Assembly: GCA_017383665.1 (NCBI GenBank)
Contig: JAFNWA010000185.1
Span: 1-7,949, forward strand
Length of the DNA: 7,949 nucleotides
Direction of reading: 5' to 3'
DNA from: Bacteroidaceae bacterium
GTDB taxonomy: Bacteria; Bacteroidota; Bacteroidia; Bacteroidales; Bacteroidaceae
A program made the translations under genes and the position numbers. Shown in pieces: positions 6,807 through 7,949 of this stretch (position 1 is its first letter; the number at the start of each line of letters is the position of its first letter). The notes under the pieces were generated by a model, which was not told the DNA's origin, ran no database searches, and saw only the letters and a list, made by a program, of their open reading frames with translations.

Positions 6807-7730
6807 ATGACAAGAGATGAACTGACCACATACATCAAAGCCGAAGCCTTGCGCCTCGGCTTTGATGTATGTGGCATAGCAAAAGCCGGAGTTGTAGTAC
6901 CCCAATGTGCAACGATGTACAATGGCTGGATTACACAGGGCCACCAGGCCACAATGAGTTATCTTGAGCGCAACTGCGAAAAGAGGTTCAACCCCACCCT
7001 GCTTGTCGAGGGATGCAAAAGCATAATATGCGTTGCACTTAATTACGCACCCAAGCAACCGATTGAAGGAATCGCGGACTATGCACAGGGGATGGATTAC
7101 CACAAGATTATAAAGGATAAGCTACACCTGCTGCTGAAGAGCATAAACAACATCTGCGAGGTTAAGGGACGCGCCTTCTGCGACTCGGCACCGGTGATGG
7201 AACGCTATTGGGCAGTAAAGGCCGGCATAGGCTACATCGGGCGCAACCGCCAACTGATTATTCCAGGCAAGGGCTCATCTTTTTTCCTTGGAGAACTGTT
7301 CATTGACATTGAGTTATGCTATGATACCCCATACGAGCGCAACCATTGCGGTGACTGCCGAAAATGCATTGAAAGTTGCCCTGCAACAGCCTTGAGTGAC
7401 GAAGGACTTGACGCTAACAAATGCTTGTCGTACCTCACAATAGAGCACCGTGGCGAACTGCCCGAAAATATCGGTGAAAAGATGGGAAAATGTTTCTATG
7501 GATGTGACCGGTGCCAAGTAGTGTGCCCACATAACCGTTTTGCAACACCCAACACCACACCCGAACTGCAACCAACTGAGAAGTTGCTGAAGATGTCCTA
7601 TGACAAATGGAAGAGATTGACCAAAGAGGAGTATGACACACTCTTTGCCGGCAGTGCTGTGGAAAGGTGCGGATATGAACAACTCGTGCGTAATATTACA
7701 GCGATGAATGAGGCCGGGCACAAGAACTGA
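6807..7730 (+). CDS. queG: Epoxyqueuosine reductase (QueG)
   Basis: QueG catalyses the last step of queuosine synthesis, reducing epoxyqueuosine to queuosine in the wobble position of tRNAs for Tyr, His, Asn and Asp. It is a cytosolic cobalamin and iron-sulfur enzyme. The sequence shows the family's conserved DSAPVMER (126-133, with Asp126 as the likely acid), GIGYIGRN (140-147) and FFLGELFIDIEL (159-170). Two ferredoxin-like cysteine groups for two 4Fe-4S clusters are complete: CGDCRKCIESCP (181-192) and CFYGCDRCQVVCP (229-241). Cys206 in CLSYLTIEHRG is also typical. At 307 residues it is the short form, lacking the C-terminal HEAT-like extension of E. coli QueG, as in many Bacteroidetes. 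It is the last gene of the probable operon. Codons 7-23 contain an unusual perfect 19-bp inverted repeat, listed separately. Confidence 0.96.
   Translation: MTRDELTTYIKAEALRLGFDVCGIAKAGVVVPQCATMYNGWITQGHQATMSYLERNCEKRFNPTLLVEGCKSIICVALNYAPKQPIEGIADYAQGMDYHKIIKDKLHLLLKSINNICEVKGRAFCDSAPVMERYWAVKAGIGYIGRNRQLIIPGKGSSFFLGELFIDIELCYDTPYERNHCGDCRKCIESCPATALSDEGLDANKCLSYLTIEHRGELPENIGEKMGKCFYGCDRCQVVCPHNRFATPNTTPELQPTEKLLKMSYDKWKRLTKEEYDTLFAGSAVERCGYEQLVRNITAMNEAGHKN
6826..6874. repeat. Perfect 19-bp inverted repeat inside the queG coding start
   Basis: The left arm CCACATACATCAAAGCCGA (6826-6844) is the exact reverse complement of the right arm TCGGCTTTGATGTATGTGG (6856-6874), with an 11-base spacer AGCCTTGCGCC. 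After one A/C mismatch, two more G-C pairs can form inside the spacer, leaving loop CTTGC. Symmetry ends sharply at both outer edges. The axis is the middle base of codon 15 (TTG, 6849-6851), so codons pair with codons and the opposite strand also reads TYIKAEA and FDVCG. The encoded residues fit a normal QueG N-terminus. In mRNA this would be a very stable hairpin starting 19 bases after the first base of the start codon. No T-run follows, so it is not an intrinsic terminator. Confidence 0.93.
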
Positions 7731-7768
7731 ACCGGCACAATTATGTCTGCATCAATCCTAAAATCGAG

Positions 7769-7787
7769 GAATATTTGCGAAATATTC
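7769..7787. promoter_or_regulatory. AT-rich palindrome overlapping the nadB promoter, candidate operator
   Basis: GAATATTT (7769-7776) and AAATATTC (7780-7787) are perfect inverted arms around GCG. A related half-site follows in direct orientation: CGAAATATT at 7778-7786 and CGAAAATATT at 7791-7800, 13 bases apart. The palindrome covers the proposed -33 element. Such an arrangement fits a repressor site, but AT-rich palindromes are common by chance, and I cannot name a regulator. Confidence 0.35.
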
Positions 7788-7804
7788 TGTCGAAAATATT
7801 TTTT
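7774..7804 (+). promoter_or_regulatory. Probable Bacteroidetes-type promoter for nadB
   Basis: TTTG at 7774-7777, 19 bases, then TATTTTTT at 7797-7804, which matches TAnnTTTG except for the last base. Transcription would begin near 7810, giving a leader of about 80 bases. The spacing is exact, but the surroundings are so T-rich that other placements are possible. Confidence 0.5.
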
Positions 7805-7820
7805 ATTCCATTTTTTTGTA

Positions 7821-7845
7821 TTTTTACGCTCCAAAGGAGTAAAAA
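7821..7845 (+). other. Possible bulged stem-loop in the nadB leader
   Basis: TTTTTA (7821-7826) pairs with TAAAAA (7840-7845), and CTCC (7829-7832) pairs with GGAG (7836-7839) across loop AAA, leaving a two-base CG bulge on the left arm. It would lie in the early leader of the nadB transcript. It is short and weak and could be chance. Confidence 0.2.
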
Positions 7846-7888
7846 GGACTGAAGCCCGTTTCGCCCCCGAAAAGAAACAGAAGGTAAT

Positions 7889-7949
7889 ATGGTCAAGAAA
7901 TTTGATTTTTTAGTTATCGGTTCCGGTATTGCCGGAATGAGTTATGCTC
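7889..7949 (+). CDS. nadB: L-aspartate oxidase (NadB), N-terminal fragment
   Basis: The frame starts at ATG 7889 and runs off the window after 20 complete codons. It begins MVKKFDFLVIGSGIAGMSYA, a first beta strand plus the FAD-binding GSGIAG dinucleotide loop of a flavoprotein. The wording FDFLVIGSGIAGMS is characteristic of Bacteroidetes NadB, which oxidises L-aspartate to iminoaspartate in the first step of NAD synthesis from aspartate. Other members of the succinate dehydrogenase/fumarate reductase flavoprotein family share the fold, so the call rests on a short stretch. Its own promoter probably lies in the 158-base gap after queG. A weak AGAAGG (7879-7884) sits just before the start. 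Confidence 0.75.
   Translation, partial: MVKKFDFLVIGSGIAGMSYA

Noticed and set aside
6826..6874. The queG hairpin as a tRNA-like target for queuosine insertion or self-regulation by tRNA-guanine transglycosylase
   Set aside because: That enzyme needs a UGU in an anticodon-like seven-base loop. The loop here (AGCCTTGCGCC, or CTTGC after inner pairing) has no UGU.
6826..6874. The queG inverted repeat as an intrinsic terminator or attenuator
   Set aside because: No T-run follows either arm, and the element lies within an open, well-conserved coding frame.
7713..7736. GCCGG...CCGGC around the queG stop as a transcription terminator
   Set aside because: The arms are only 5 bp with a 14-base loop and no adjacent T-run.

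Overview
The window reads as chromosomal DNA from a member of the Bacteroidales, probably a Prevotella- or Bacteroides-like gut or oral anaerobe. The evidence is a DUF2723 membrane protein of the Bacteroidetes type, PriA, QueG and NadB sequences of the same style, A-rich leaders without strong Shine-Dalgarno sites, and a textbook Bacteroidetes promoter (TTTG, 19 bases, TAAATTTG). All genes lie on the + strand. I see no mobile element, CRISPR array, rRNA or tRNA.

Layout: (1) 1-71, a short lead-in with the possible 3' end of an unseen upstream gene. (2) 72-2234, priA, the replication-restart helicase. It stops at an in-frame TAG, but the same frame runs on for 27 more codons (2235-2315, TAA at 2316-2318) and encodes the family's usual C-terminal tail ending YYDIDP. 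(3) 2319-2471, an intergenic region with a promoter, a perfect 9-bp stem-loop at the predicted 5' end of the transcript, and a nine-codon upstream ORF whose stop overlaps the next start (TAATG). (4) 2472-6185, a 1237-residue polytopic DUF2723 protein, the family related to eukaryotic TMEM260 O-mannosyltransferase. (5) 6190-6801, a small cytosolic NodB-type polysaccharide deacetylase. (6) 6807-7730, queG, epoxyqueuosine reductase. Genes 4-6 are separated by 4 and 5 bases and look like one operon. (7) 7731-7888, an intergenic region with a probable nadB promoter inside AT-rich repeats. (8) 7889 to the end, the first 20 codons of nadB.

The four complete genes are recognisable, ordinary families. 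The two most unusual signals are a perfect 19-bp inverted repeat inside the start of the queG coding sequence, with its axis in the middle of a codon so both strands read similar peptides, and the amber codon that cuts the conserved C-terminal tail from PriA. I do not see a clearly new multi-gene system. The DUF2723-deacetylase pair is the best candidate for shared, poorly described glycan-related biology.
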